This document shows, piece after piece, positions 42,830 through 53,775 of a stretch of DNA of 64,000 nt. Source of the DNA: Azolla caroliniana (Eukaryota; Polypodiophyta); the NCBI GenBank assembly GCA_043228905.1, contig JBHGNT010000020.1, positions 9,114,001 to 9,178,000 on the forward strand, read 5' to 3'. Below the pieces are notes generated by a model. That model was not told the origin of the DNA. It saw only the letters and a list, made by a program, of their open reading frames with translations, and did no database searches. Each line of letters begins with the position of its first letter. Position 1 is the stretch's first letter. The position numbers were made by a program, and so were the translations under genes.

Positions 42830-45069
42830 GTTCATCCAAAATCTTGGAAAACCTCTTCATTCACCTCCCGAACTAGATGTTCCCTCAAGCGTTCTTTGTT
42901 TCTTTCATGGTTAGGCCTTACGGTTAAGAATTGGATCATCTTCCTTCCATCCTGACTCTTGATCCTCGTGAAAACCGAACCATCATCTATCACCTTTGTT
43001 TTTAACCTTATTGTGGTGATGTATGGCTGACCAAGGATGCGGGGTAGGTTGATCGATCTTGCACAAAGAAATTTTGATCCACCAATACATCTCCAATTGT
43101 TACCTTCACATTAGGACATGCTCCGAATAGATCCTCTGTCGTCTCCGTTGTAGATCTTATCTTCCACCCAGGATTCTTGTCAATCGGCCACCGCCTTTGA
43201 GCGTAAAATTCTGGCGACATCATGTTAATATCTGATCCACGATTGATCAAAGCAATACATGGAATTTGTTGCTCCCCAATTTTTCAGGCGCCTCCATCGT
43301 TGCTCGAGCCTAATGGTTCCTTGTATAATGATTCCTATTCCCTTCATGAATCCCAACACCATTTCTGTTTTTTACACTTGCAACATTGATGGTGCCAACA
43401 CCTAAAGCTTGGAGTGTTGCTGCAGACCCTCTTGTAACTTCATCTGTCACCTGTCTTTTTCTATTATAACTTCATGAAATTCTTTCTTTGCAATACCCAA
43501 TACCTCCCTAAAAGTAAATTCCACTTTACTATTTAATGTTCTTGTTTCTAGTACCTATTTATATCCGTCACCACTTCTATGTCTGAAGCAAGCTTGAAAC
43601 CCGAGCCTGTCTTCCTTTTTACTTTATCAACTTCCTTTGGCTCAGGAGCACCCTTTTCTATCTCTCTTTTCTTTTGTTCTCTTGTCTCATGTCTTTTTGT
43701 CGGATCAGCCTCCTCAACTCTCTTCCACTTCTCTCCTACTAGTACATCTTGTGCATCCACTTGGGTGAATGTTGATAATGCATCTACCGGATCATTCCAT
43801 CCAGTGAAGTTCTGTATTTGATCTCCCACTCTTTTTAATTCATCACTTGAACCTTCCCTTTTCTTGTATATACTCCATCATATCTTGCCAAAAGCCAGAT
43901 TCACCACATGAGTCTTTTGCGCGCAACCCTAAGGTTGCCACAGATTGTATCACTTGAATTGTTTTTCTCTCGACAACTTCCATTAGCTTTTTCATTCCAC
44001 CTTGCCCGAAGTTAAGTTGGAGTGGTTGTCGAGTTGCGGTTGAGTGAATCTTACCATCTTGATAATAGATTTTATCATGATTGGTGTGTATCACTTGAAT
44101 TGTTTTTCTCTCGACAACTTCCATTAGCTTTTTCATTCCACCTCGCCCAAAGTTAAGTTGGAGTGGTTGTCGAGTCTCTGTTGAGTGAATCTTACCATCT
44201 TGATAATATATGTTATCATGATTAAGTGCATCTCTATGTTCTTGACAATCTTTTCTTCTGGTGGGTTAATACTGTTGCACCACATGCACCACATGCACCA
44301 CATGCACCGTCAAACCATTCCACCTCACATTTGCGAGGTCAAGCTTTGTCCCGATTCCAACTTCGTCACTTTGACTGACAAGTCTTTCATGCCTTTCACC
44401 AATTCTTGTAAGAGCGACTCTTCCACTTTCTTTTCTCTTGAGTTGTTCCCTGTTTCTTCTCCCTTTGTCTCTGACAGCTCCATAAACCATAACTTTCTTT
44501 ATAGAAATGGGCACAAGCTCTTTTCACTTCCTCCTAGTCTTCGGTAAGTCCTCTTGGACTATTCTGATCTTTGAGAAGTATTCCCAAGTCTTTCCTATCT
44601 TTAATATTAGTGGCTTGTAGAAACAAAGTTACTTTATCTGGCATTATTATATTTCTATCCCTAACATTTAATGACTCAAATATTTCTGAAAACTATTTTA
44701 ATACTTCTAAAACACTTAAATGTTTATCAAACTCTACCCAATCCATGAAAGCTCGCCTTGTCATCTTTGACATATCATTGAGGTTGTATTCATCCACTAA
44801 TGCTCTTTCAAAAGTCAACCATTTTTTATGCTCCCAATGTAGCTCTTGGATCCTTTCTTGTAGCCCAATCGCAACGACTTGACTAAAGGTATTAATTTTT
44901 GTAGCTTCGTTGACGCCTCAGTTAAGCATTTCCTCATTGTAAATCTTCAAAAATCTTGTTAAATTCAAACCTTCGAAGATTCCTACTCGTGCAAGAATAT
45001 TGTCAATGGCTTTGTCGATGCTTGACATCATCCCTTCTCCCGCACCATTTGTTCAATCATCGTACACAT
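42830..45069 (-). pseudogene. gag and aspartic protease polyprotein, frameshifted
   Basis: From the ATG near 45069 the minus strand reads EQMVREGMMSSIDKAIDNIL and ARVGIFEGLNLTRFLKIYNEE, then VVAIGLQERIQELHWEHKKW, LTFERALVDEYNLND, TRRAFMDWVEFDKH and MPDKVTLFLQATNIKD, the pattern of Ty3-type gag in plants. Further on come a Lys/Arg-rich stretch, FTFREVLGIAKKEFHE, and at 43250-43008 the protease: LINRGSDINMMSPEFYA, where the usual Asp-Ser/Thr-Gly reads N-R-G, then ACPNVKVTIGDVLVDQNFFVQD. The last part, FTRIKSQDGRKMIQFLTV, runs to a stop at about 42830. Stops and frameshifts occur throughout, and the protease active-site Asp is lost, so the copy is dead. Confidence 0.75.
43946..44227 (-). repeat. 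141-bp in-frame tandem duplication in gag
   Basis: 43946-44086 and 44087-44227 are close copies. The unit is 47 codons, so the frame is kept and the product carries MKKLMEVVERKTIQVI twice. Confidence 0.93.
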
Positions 45070-45129
45070 AAGCCTAATTTGCTCCTACATTTCTCCTTGT
45101 TGCCGCCTTCATGTCAGGTTCACCAAATA

Positions 45130-45737
45130 TGTCGGGATAGTTGTGGTTTGTGCGGCGAAGTCACAGGGACTAAGGTTAAGGGGAATTTGAGCAAAAATTT
45201 ATAAGGCTTGTGCTACAATGTCATAGAGATTAAGGATATGAGGAATAAGAGATTAAAATAACGTATAAGAACATATGATTTTACCAAAGTTACAATGCTC
45301 GATCGTAGAGATAGAACTTTTATCTACCAAACTCTAGATATGAACCCATCACTTCAATTTTGAGAGACAAGATACTTCCCAATTGAGTTAACTTGTTTGA
45401 TTGATTATTTGATTTTCTTATCTTGATTCCTTTTTATAGGTGCACTCATGCATATGATGATGTGAGGGTGCTGTGATGCATGTGATACATGATGGCCATT
45501 TGGCGCACATGCGTTACATGTGATGCATGATAGCCATCATGCTTAGCTGAGCTCCCATGTATGAAAAATAAACATGCCATAACTATATTGATGAAAAAAT
45601 AATTATAAGAAATAATTTATCGTGATGGTATGTGTGACATACTTGTTATACAAGGTTATAGGTTCCAAGTTTCTCAAACTTCACTTAATATAATATTTGA
45701 GTTTATTTTTATATTGTGAAACAATTTCTTCACGACA
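45130..45737 (-). repeat. 5' LTR of gag-protease element
   Basis: 608 bp; on the minus strand starts TGTCGTGAAGAAATTG and ends ATCCCGACA. Its outer end is included in a 245-bp tandem duplication (45684-46173). Confidence 0.85.
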
Positions 45738-46173
45738 ACATTTGTATGGATCATTATGCATTGTAAGTGGACAAAACAAATCACAAATAATAATGACTAC
45801 ACATGAATAATGATAGAATTACCAACTTGCATAATATGCAGAATATCCATACAAATGTATCTTAGATCTTCTTAAATCATGTCACTTAAATTCAATTGCA
45901 CATAAAACATTCCATAATATATATATTTCTTAATATAATATTTGAGTTTATTTTAATATCATGAAACAATTTCTTCACGACAACGTTTGTATGGATCAAT
46001 ATGCATTGTAAGTCAACAAAATAAATCACAAATAATCATGACTACACATGAATAATGATAGAATTACTCACTTGCATAATATGCAGAATATCCATACAAA
46101 TGTACCTTAGATCTTCCCAAATCATGTCACTTAAATTCAATTGCACATAAAACATCCCATAATATATATATTT
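45684..46173. repeat. 245-bp tandem duplication across an LTR boundary
   Basis: 45684-45928 and 45929-46173 are similar copies. Each contains the last 54 bp of the LTR (CTTAATATAATATTTGAG ... CACGACA) plus about 190 bp of flanking DNA (ACATTTGTATGGATCA ... ATATATATTTCTTA). Confidence 0.9.
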
Positions 46174-46750
46174 CTTATGAGTAGAAGATTCCCCTCACAC
46201 ATTTCATGATACCATTTTCGTTTAATACCTCTCATAAGAACTTGCTCTTTACGAGCAAGCATATGCATAAATGTATTAACTACTTGTTCAAGAACCGCAT
46301 AAGGATTTGTATGTACTACATCCCCTCCATTACATGAAGAAAGTTGTTGTCTAGCCCCACAGGTACAAAATCCTTGATTAAATCAAGGTTGCACCACCCT
46401 TCATGAAGAATCAAACTTTAAATAATTAACCAACCTTTGATTTCACACTAAATGTTTTTGCCAACGATTTCTTTATGTCATCCTCCTTCATTCTCAAGTT
46501 ACCTTTTATTAATGCATTATCGGTAGTACATATTGTGTCCCTTTGTATGGCAACACCCTTCCTTTTTATCTTATTGTTGCAACTAATATTGATGCTTATT
46601 TCCTTGTCAAACTGAATTCCTCATAAGCAACAAAGAAAAGAAGCAGAAGACAAAGAAGATTAATGATGATTCGTTGAAGATTGATGGATGTGGATATCAT
46701 CTCCATTTGCTGATGTGTTTTCCCTCCTCATGGGAGAAGAAGTCTAAATG
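46174..46750. other. Unassigned interval
   Basis: No gene or clear repeat seen. Short open stretches on the minus strand near 46230-46600 have no motif I recognise. Confidence 0.5.
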
Positions 46751-47192
46751 ATACTTGTTGAGATACAAGCTCAACATTGGCCGGATCGGCTGTGCAAGCT
46801 GAGAACCGGATCGGTTGGGATCGATCGGTTAGGCTGGACCGGTGCGTAAACCGGGTGTGCAGACCGGTGCGCAACGAGAAGCCGTAGCGGTGCGTAAACC
46901 GCGAGGCCGTTGGAAAGATATTCCGCATAGGAATATATTTTGGGAGTCAGTGTAGAGCTCATTTATGAGCATTGAAGTACGTGTTAGTACTTCTGTCAAT
47001 CCGTATGGACTTGTATAAAAGTGCCCACTGAGCACATCCTATGTACAGCTTGAGTATTATTTTGAATTGAATTTCTGTGTGTTCTCTCTCTGTCTCTCCC
47101 GCGTATTGTGTATATTCAAGCTCTCCATTAAACCTGCGTATTTTCTGTGTTCGGTTTTCTACTTGCTTCCGCACGCTATTCTTTACAATACT
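46751..47192. mobile_element. Solo LTR with target duplication ATACT
   Basis: The LTR is 46756-47187 (432 bp), starting TGTTGAGATACAAGCTCAACA, itself a 7-bp inverted repeat, and ending TTTACA. ATACT occurs on both sides (46751-46755, 47188-47192). A TATA box TATAAAA at 47014-47020 suggests plus-strand orientation. Its ends (TGTTGAG, TTTACA) resemble those of the copia-A LTR. It was probably left by recombination between the two LTRs of a full element. Confidence 0.9.
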
Positions 47193-47509
47193 TGGGCGTT
47201 GACTAGAGTTACCTGAAAGGTCGGAAAGGGCTGTAAGGCCAAAAGAAATAAGTATATGGACGAAAGCTAAAAGTGTGTGTATATATATAAATAAAGCGAA
47301 GATAGGGTAAACAGACATATAGACAAAAGAGAGCAAAAGCGAGAGCCATGTGAGAAGATCCTGTAGGTGTAGTGGCATCTAAGTTTAACCTGTTCTGATC
47401 GACGATCATACAAACTCTAAGTGGGCACAATTGGATTGTGGGTTCCTATCCTCCAAATCAGGTTCTAATGCTCTAAGTTTCTTGTTTTTTTTAGTTTTTC
47501 AATCCACCT
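47193..47509. other. Spacer between solo LTR and copia-C
   Basis: About 320 bp with no gene or repeat that I can identify. Confidence 0.5.
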
Positions 47510-48302
47510 TGTTGGATGAAGACAGTTGCCAAGGTTGTTGCCTTGATGCTTGGGTATTCCTCTAGTGGTATCTAGGGAGGTTGTACCCACTTGTACATTG
47601 AGTTATAGTGAAGTTTTGGTACCCAAAGGGTCCCATGGTTTTTCCTTGATTTGGGGTTTTCTACGTTGTCGTGAAGATTTCCGGCTATAGTGTGAAACCA
47701 GGGTGGAATGTGCAAATCGGTGGTGTGCAACATGTGCACGTGTATACTAGGAAATGGTGTGTAGAAAGAAGAGGGGAATTTTATCCCACATTGTAAGGTT
47801 CCTCCCTCCTTGGGCTATAAAAGGAAGGGAGGGGTCACTTATGAGGGGTTGCCTATTTTTGAGGGAGAGAGGCATACCACTTAGGTCGAGGGTTTCCTAT
47901 TCGGTTTTAGGGTTTCGGTTAGGGTTTTCTTCTTGGGTTTTCCTTTAGGGTTTTCTCATAGTCGTTTGGTGCGGCCATGGCGGCCACCATCGTAAAGCGT
48001 TTATGTTTCCTTAAGCTAACTTGTTGAGCATCTTGCCCCGTCTATTCTATGTTATTGTCTTATTCTTTCTCACCTCCTCTTGAGCTAAGCTTCCATTTTG
48101 TGTCTTATTCTTTCTCCTCTACTCCCTAGTCCAAGACCCCCGTGGTCCCGCCCCTTCTACACGCACGCACGTAACAACGCGACAACGTAGAATTCTCATG
48201 TGTTTTTCTTAGTACTGTTTCCTATCGTATTGTCCACTACATGTAGCTTGCCCATCATATCCTGTCACTGGTTGTGGACAGATTCAGATTCATCTCATAA
48301 CA
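47510..48302 (+). repeat. Copia-C 5' LTR (probable)
   Basis: Runs from TGTTGGATGAAG to CTCATAACA, with matching TGTT/AACA ends and a TATA box TATAAAA at 47816-47822. The end is fixed by the primer-binding site four bases further on; the start is inferred. Confidence 0.5.
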
Positions 48303-48305
48303 AAC

Positions 48306-48317
48306 TCGTATTAGAGC
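48306..48317 (+). other. Copia-C primer-binding site
   Basis: TCGTATTAGAGC differs at two positions from TGGTATCAGAGC, the initiator-Met tRNA complement used by plant copia elements. Confidence 0.65.
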
Positions 48318-48328
48318 GATAGGTTCCG

Positions 48329-49111
48329 ATGGATGGGAAGAGTAATAGCTTTAAGGGAATGATAGTATTGAACTCGAATAATTATTCAGATTGGAAAATT
48401 AAGATGGAGGATCTCTTGATTGTGAGAGATTTGTATGAGCTGATTGATAGAAAGAAAATACCAATGGGGGTAGTAGAATTTGGGTGTAAGATTCTTCATA
48501 GAAAAGTTGTAGCAATGATGAGACAATTCGTTGATGTGAGTATACTTCATGTTGCCAATGACATGTATGCCTATGCATTGTGGCATAAGCTTGTTGGCAT
48601 GCCCTTAACAAGGCGTCATTGATGAGAAAACTTGTGAGTTTGAAGTACTCAGTTGGTGAGAGCATTGTGGTGCACACTAATACTTTTATGGGCTTGGAGA
48701 AACAGTTAGCCTCAGCCAAGATGCCATTAGATGATGAATTGTAGGCCATGTTGTTACTTTCCTCCCCACTAGACAATTGTGAAAGTCATGTTGTGTCACT
48801 AAATAATTCTTGTCAAGAGGACATGTTGTCTTTAGAGGTTGTAAAAACAAACCTTCTAAATGAAGAAACAATAAGAAAAGAAATGGGTGCCTCGTCTCAA
48901 TCAGAAGCTGCAAATTTGGTACAAGATTCTAGTAGAGGAAGGAGCAAGTAGAAGGGTTCTCAGAACCAAGACAAGTGCAAAGGGAGATCAAAGTCTAGAG
49001 GAAAACTCCAGAGGAAAACTCACGTGCTTCGATTGTGGGGAACCGGGCCACTTCCAAAAGAATTGCTTAAATTTCAAGAGGGACAAGGGAAATGATGATA
49101 GGATAGAGTAG
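48329..49111 (+). pseudogene. Copia-C gag
   Basis: Starts MDGKSNSFKGMIVLNSNNYSDWKIKMEDLLIVRDLYELI, a typical copia gag N-terminus, 12 bp after the primer site. After a frame change near 48600 the protein resumes (LVSLKYSVGESIVVHTNTFMGLEKQL), contains a stop, and ends with a zinc knuckle LTCFDCGEPGHFQKNC near 49020-49070. It would encode the particle protein. It is broken by at least one frameshift and one stop, and the pol region is absent because of the gypsy-D insertion. Confidence 0.8.
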
Positions 49112-49138
49112 AGAAAAACTTTAGAAGAGAAAAATACC

Positions 49139-49289
49139 TGTCAAGAACAGTACTAAGACAGACAGAGAGGGAATTAGTACTAAAAGATGCGAATTAGTAC
49201 TAAGAGAGAGAAAAGGGTGTAGAACTCACAAGAGAAGGAGAGAGAGAGAGAAAGAGAAGAGAGAATGATGATAACAAAAGATATATTAT
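49139..49289 (-). repeat. Gypsy-D 3' LTR, distal piece
   Basis: Begins (plus strand) TGTCAAGAACAG directly after copia-C gag sequence and runs to the copia-A insertion point. Purine-rich, with a GA microsatellite near 49230-49260. Confidence 0.65.
49285..49289. repeat. Left target-site duplication of copia-A
   Basis: ATTAT before the left LTR; identical to 60362-60366. Confidence 0.92.
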
Positions 49290-49367
49290 TGTAAAGAATC
49301 AAGAGATGGATTCTTGTGAAGCGAAATAGGTGTGAACTCTATGTGTGTGTGTGTGTGTATGAGATAG

Positions 49368-49420
<53 letters not shown>

Positions 49421-49703
49421 ACGCAAGGTTAAGTATATTAGCAAAGGAGAAAGACTCAACACTATACAAGGTGGGAGGAGGGTGCTTTATGTAGTCACCC
49501 TCTCTCTTCATTAACTACAAGGCTCATGGAGCATGGGGAATGTGAAAGCTCATAAGTTATGTGTCATAGAATATGATTCTATGACTCATACTAAATGCTA
49601 GAATACAAAGAGGTGACTTAATGGTGACTCTTGACCGTTGGAGTGTCTATTCGCTCTCAAGGTGAGTTCACACACTAGACCAAGTTGAGCTTGATTCTCA
49701 ACA
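49290..49703 (-). repeat. Copia-A 3' LTR
   Basis: 414 bp; minus strand starts TGTTGAGAATCAAG and ends TTCTTTACA. It holds longer GATA and GA microsatellites (49361-49418) than the other copy. Apart from those it differs at three positions. Confidence 0.95.
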
Positions 49704-49984
49704 CGCCCCCTCAAGCTCAAGTCGGGTCGGTTTCAGACGGTATCCGAAATCCGCTTCGACTCGCATTCCGGAGTCCGCGTCGACTCGTGTCGACTCGCTT
49801 TATGCGGAGTTGCGGAATCCATGCTCCAGCTTGCGTTGTGCGTAGTTGCGAAGTCTATGCTTCAACTTGCGTCTTTCTTCGCGGCTTCGTTGCGTGGTTG
49901 CGTAATCCACGCGTTCTTGCGGGATCCACGCGTTATGCGTAATGTCTTCAGGACTCCCCCTCAAGCTTGGCAGGTCAGGGATCG

Positions 49985-51715
49985 TCAACCGAGATCGGTC
50001 ATGAATTGCCATAGCTTGTCGGCTCCTAAGGCTTTAGTGAAGATGTCAACCGTTTGAAGATTTGTGCTAATGTGTTGTAGGTCGACATCGCCAGCTAGAA
50101 TGCGCTCTCGGATGAAGTGATAATGCACTTCGATGTGCTTTGTCCGCGCGTGGAACACCGGGTTCCGAGCTAGATAGATACTGCTCATGTTGTCGAAGTA
50201 AAGGGAAGTCGGATCCTTGATGGGTACGCCCAGATCCTTCAAAATCCTCTTGAGCCATACGGCTTCACACGTAGCTACGACTGCACCCTTGTATTCCGCC
50301 TCCGTACTCGAAAGAGCGATGGTAGGCTGCTTCTTGCTACTCCAAGGTATTGCTCCGCTACCGAAGGAGAAAACAAATCCGGAGGTTGATCTTCTATCAG
50401 CTTTGTAGCCGGCCCAATCGGCGTCTGTGTACCCCTCGAGTCGTATTGGCATCGCGGTCTTGTAGAGGATGCCGCAATCCATTGTGCCGCTCACGTAGCG
50501 TAGAACTCGCTTAGCGCAATCCAAGTGATTATCACACAGTGTTTGCATGAATTTGCTAAGGAGACCGACCAGATAACTGAGATCGGGTCGAGTGATTGTG
50601 AGGTAGATGAGACTCCCGATGAGTTGCCGATACTGAGTCTGCTCACATGCTTTGGTGCCGGAGTTCGCATCCAGTTTGAGATTGCGATCGAGCGGGGTTG
50701 CTGCGGATTTGCACTCAGCCATACCGAACTTGTATAACAAGTTGAGGATGTAGTGCCGTTGAGAGATCATGATTCCGGCCGGAGTCCAAATTACCTCGAT
50801 GCCGGGGAAGTAGTGGAGCTCCTTCATGTCCGTCATCTCGAACTTGTCGGAAAGGAGGGATTTGACCTTATTGATTTTGACGAGATGCTCACCTCCAATG
50901 ACTAGGTCATCACATATAAGATGATGACGATCGGACTTGTGGAATCGCTTCGTATGTAGAGGGAGTTGTCCGATTTTGACATACGGAAGCCGATTTGATG
51001 AAGATAGTGCGTTATCTTCGAATGCCAAGCACGCGGTGCTTGCTTGAGGCCGTAGAGGGGCTTCTTGAGTCGGCATACAGCTTTCGGATGGGTGCTTGAG
51101 TTGAAGCCGGGTGGTTGTATCATGTACACCTACTCTTCTAATTCGCCTTGTAGAAAGGCGTTCTTGACGTCCATTTGATGGAGGTGCCACCCTTTCGCCG
51201 CGGCAAGCGCAATTAAGGTCCGCATCGTCGTCATCTTCGCCACTGGGGCAAAGGTCTCCTCGTAGTCAACTCCGTGAGTTTGAGCGTAGCCTTTCGCTAC
51301 GAGTTGCGCTTTGTAGCGGTTGACGGAACCGTCGGCGTTGTACTTCACTTTGTAAATCCATTTGCATCTGATCGCCTTTTTGTGTGGTGAGGTGGGAACG
51401 AGATCCCACGTCTCGTTCTTGCGTAAGGCCTGCATCTCCTCGTTCATGGCTTCGATCCATCGCGGATCCTTGGCTTCTTCGGAGAATGTTTCCGGCTTGC
51501 GTACTATCGCCACCTTCATCATAAAAGCATAGTGATATGCCATGTAGTCGTTGTAGCCGAATCGGCTACCCGGATTCTTTTCACGGGTGGAGCGACGGAG
51601 CTTTTCATTTGGAGAGATGAGGGCTTTCTTAGCTCCGATTGGAATATCGAAGCCGCCGAACTCACTGTCGAGTGAGTGAGTTGATGCATCGTCGTCGAAG
51701 TGATCTTCTGCATAT
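49985..51715 (-). pseudogene. Copia-A reverse transcriptase and RNase H
   Basis: From 51715 down the minus strand gives [86 protein letters not shown], a TAG, MYMIQPPGF and PLYGLKQAPRAW. The catalytic YVDD is destroyed by loss of one base near 50915 (reading LYVMT, then DDLVIGG in the next frame). RNase H is open: YTDADWAGYKADRRSTSGFVF, STEAEYKGAVVATCEAVWL, FDNMSSIYLARN, TKHIEVHYHFIRERIL. The join with the upstream half is interrupted by copia-B at the codons for AEY. Confidence 0.88.
51711..51715. repeat. Left target-site duplication of copia-B
   Basis: CATAT; the partner at 57334-57338 is CGTAT, one mismatch. Confidence 0.75.
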
Positions 51716-52510
51716 TGTCGTGGAATACGCAGAATAATCTCCGGCGACAACCGAAGGGTAAATCACTTAATACAATCGAACACAGAAGAAATGGGAATGG
51801 AGGTAAGTGCACGAACAAACAAAAGAGAATACACAGGATATTAACGTGGAAAACCGTGAGAGGGAAAAACCACGGGAGTCGATAGACTCCAAACTATCAC
51901 TATGTAAAGTAATACAACAGGGAGCACAGAGGCAACAACCTCTTGCTCACAATCTTCGCCTCGTGGCGGTTACAACTGAGACACAATCTCTGTATGTCGC
52001 TGTCTTTCTCTCTCTTACGCACTGTACAGAGGTTACACCAATAACTCTATCATCATAGTTATTAAGTTTGCCCTAGGTCATATTTATACTAATATGACTT
52101 TCGGGCTATTTACAAATATAGCCCCAGTGGGCTCTCTGGAACATATTTACATATATGTCCCTTCCATCCAATGAGAGGTTCTCACAGGGCCTGCAACATC
52201 CGGTTCTCACCGGGTCTTCTGTTGCCGGGTACTCCACATCCGGTTCTCACTGGGTCTTGCGTTGTTGTGTACGCTACATCCGGTTCTCACCGGATCTTCC
52301 GTTGCCGGGTACGCCACATCCGGTTCTCACCGGGTCTTCCGTTGCTGGGTACGCCACATCCGGTTCTCACCGGGTCTTCTGTTGCCGGGTACGCCACATC
52401 CGGTTCTCACTGGGTCTTCCGTTGCCGGGTACTCCACATCCGGATTCGGCCGAGTTGCTCATCAACACGGGTCTTCTCACTTCCCATCCGGAGGGACTTG
52501 TTTCCTAACA
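51716..52510 (-). repeat. Copia-B 3' LTR
   Basis: 795 bp; minus strand starts TGTTAGGAAACAAG and ends ATTCCACGACA. It contains six 40-bp minisatellite units (52201-52440), four more than the other copy, plus a 26-bp segment absent from the other copy. Confidence 0.95.
52201..52440 (-). repeat. 40-bp minisatellite in copia-B LTR (six copies)
   Basis: Units start CGGTTCTCAC at 52201, 52241, 52281, 52321, 52361 and 52401, GC-rich and 85-95 percent alike. The 5' LTR has two units (57210-57289). It lies in U3, upstream of the LTR's TATA box (minus strand TATAAATATG). Confidence 0.95.
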
Positions 52511-52520
52511 AACTCCCCCT

Positions 52521-53775
52521 TCACTCCGGCATGGGATGTCTTACTAGTCCGATCCGCTTCCGAAATGCATCCAGCTTGTCAGGTCTTAGTACTTTGGTCA
52601 ACATATTTGACCCGTTCTCGGCCGTGTGGATCTTCGTCAACGCGAACTCTCGATCTTCTACTCGCTCCTGGATACAGTGATACCTACGCTGGATATGCTT
52701 CGTCCTGGAATGGTACGCTGCATTCTTGGCAAGGTGGATGGCACTTTGACTCTCGCAATAGAGTCGGTATTCCTCTTGCCGGATACCGAGCTCACTGATG
52801 AAGTCCTTCATCCATAATATTTTCTTGCTGGCTTCCACAACCGTACTCCACCTCCGTGGTTGACAACGCAACCATCTTCTACAGCCTCGACTGCCACGAA
52901 ACAACTCCCCTTGCATATGTCATTACATACCCGGATGTAGACCGGTTGGTATCCACATCAGCTGACATGTTTGAATCGGGAAAACCGTCAAGTTGAGGTT
53001 TACCGGAGCCGAATCGGAGACACATATTCGAAGTGCCCTTCAAGTACTGGAGTATCCATTTGACCGCGTTCCAGTGCTCCTTGCCGGGATTGCTCATAAA
53101 CCGGCTCACCAGTCCGACTGCGTATCCAATATCCGGTCGAGTACACACCATTGTGTACATTAAGCTCCCGACGGCAGAGGAATATGGCACCTTCATCATA
53201 TCCGCCTTCTCTGCTTTCGTCTTTGGGCTTTGCTTACCGGATAATCTGCAGTTTGCCGGAAGTGTCGATCCGACCGGTTTCGCGTCTGACATGTTGAACG
53301 GCTGAAGCACCTTTGTCACGTACTTCTCCTCTGACAACCACAATTGCTTCTTTGGCCGGTCCTGGATGATATACATCCCCAACATCTGTCTTGCCGGACC
53401 CAAGTCTTTCATTGCGAAAGTTCGGTTGAGAGCCTTCTTCAGCATCCGTATTTTGGCTTGGTCCCGTCCGACGATCAACATGTCGTCCACGTACAGAAGG
53501 AGTATCAGGAAGTCGCCTCCTTCGAACTTCTTCACAAACACGCAGTGATTGGCTTGCGTCTTGTGGTACCCTTGATCGGTCATGAAGGAGTCGAACTTCT
53601 GGTACCATTGTCGGGGAGCTTGCTTCAGTCCATACAAGCTCTTCTTCAACCGGCAAACCAAGTGCTCCTTCCCTTTCTCCAAGAATCCTTCCGGTTGCTG
53701 CATGTAGATCTCCTCTTCGAGGTCACCGTGAAGGAATGCCGTCTTCATGTCCAACTGCTCTACCTCGAGGTCCAT
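52521..53775 (-). pseudogene. Copia-B reverse transcriptase C-terminal part and RNase H
   Basis: Open from 53775 to 52879: LEVEQLDMKTAFLHGDLEEEIYMQQPEGF, KSLYGLKQAPRQWYQKF, LLLYVDDMLIVG (catalytic motif intact), ARQMLGMYIIQD, PYSSAVGSLMYTMVCTRPDIGYAVG, and RNase H DSNMSADVDTNRSTSGYVMTY. After a frame change near 52900 it continues with ILWMKDFISELG, YCESQSAIHLAKNAAYHSRTKHIQRRYHCIQERV and ends at 52521, ten bases before the 3' LTR. This is the best preserved copia reverse transcriptase in the nest. Confidence 0.9.

Larger units (their letters stand above)
42105..45737 (-). mobile_element. LTR retrotransposon with gag and protease only
   Basis: Two long repeats, 42105-42793 and 45130-45737, flank a 2.3-kb interior. 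On the minus strand each LTR begins TGTCRTGAAG and ends in TAGACA or CCGACA. A purine tract (AGAGGGGGTGGG) lies directly before the 3' LTR. Reading from 45069 down, the interior encodes a Ty3-like gag and an aspartic protease, followed by a stop at about 42830. There is no room for reverse transcriptase, RNase H or integrase. It resembles the non-autonomous TR-GAG class of plant elements. LTR divergence is high (roughly 15 percent in the part I aligned by eye), so it is old. No clean target duplication was found. Confidence 0.8.
47510..49138 (+). mobile_element. Copia-C, 5' LTR and gag only, cut by gypsy-D
   Basis: A probable LTR (47510-48302), a primer-binding site and a gag gene are in the order of a Ty1/copia 5' end. 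After the gag zinc knuckle the sequence stops abruptly at 49138, where gypsy-D begins with its TGTCAAG terminus. The rest of copia-C would lie beyond gypsy-D, outside the window. Confidence 0.7.

Noticed and set aside
52155-52798. Open frames with repeated HPVLTGSSVAGYATSGS peptides
   Set aside because: They arise from translating the 40-bp LTR minisatellite on the strand opposite to the element.
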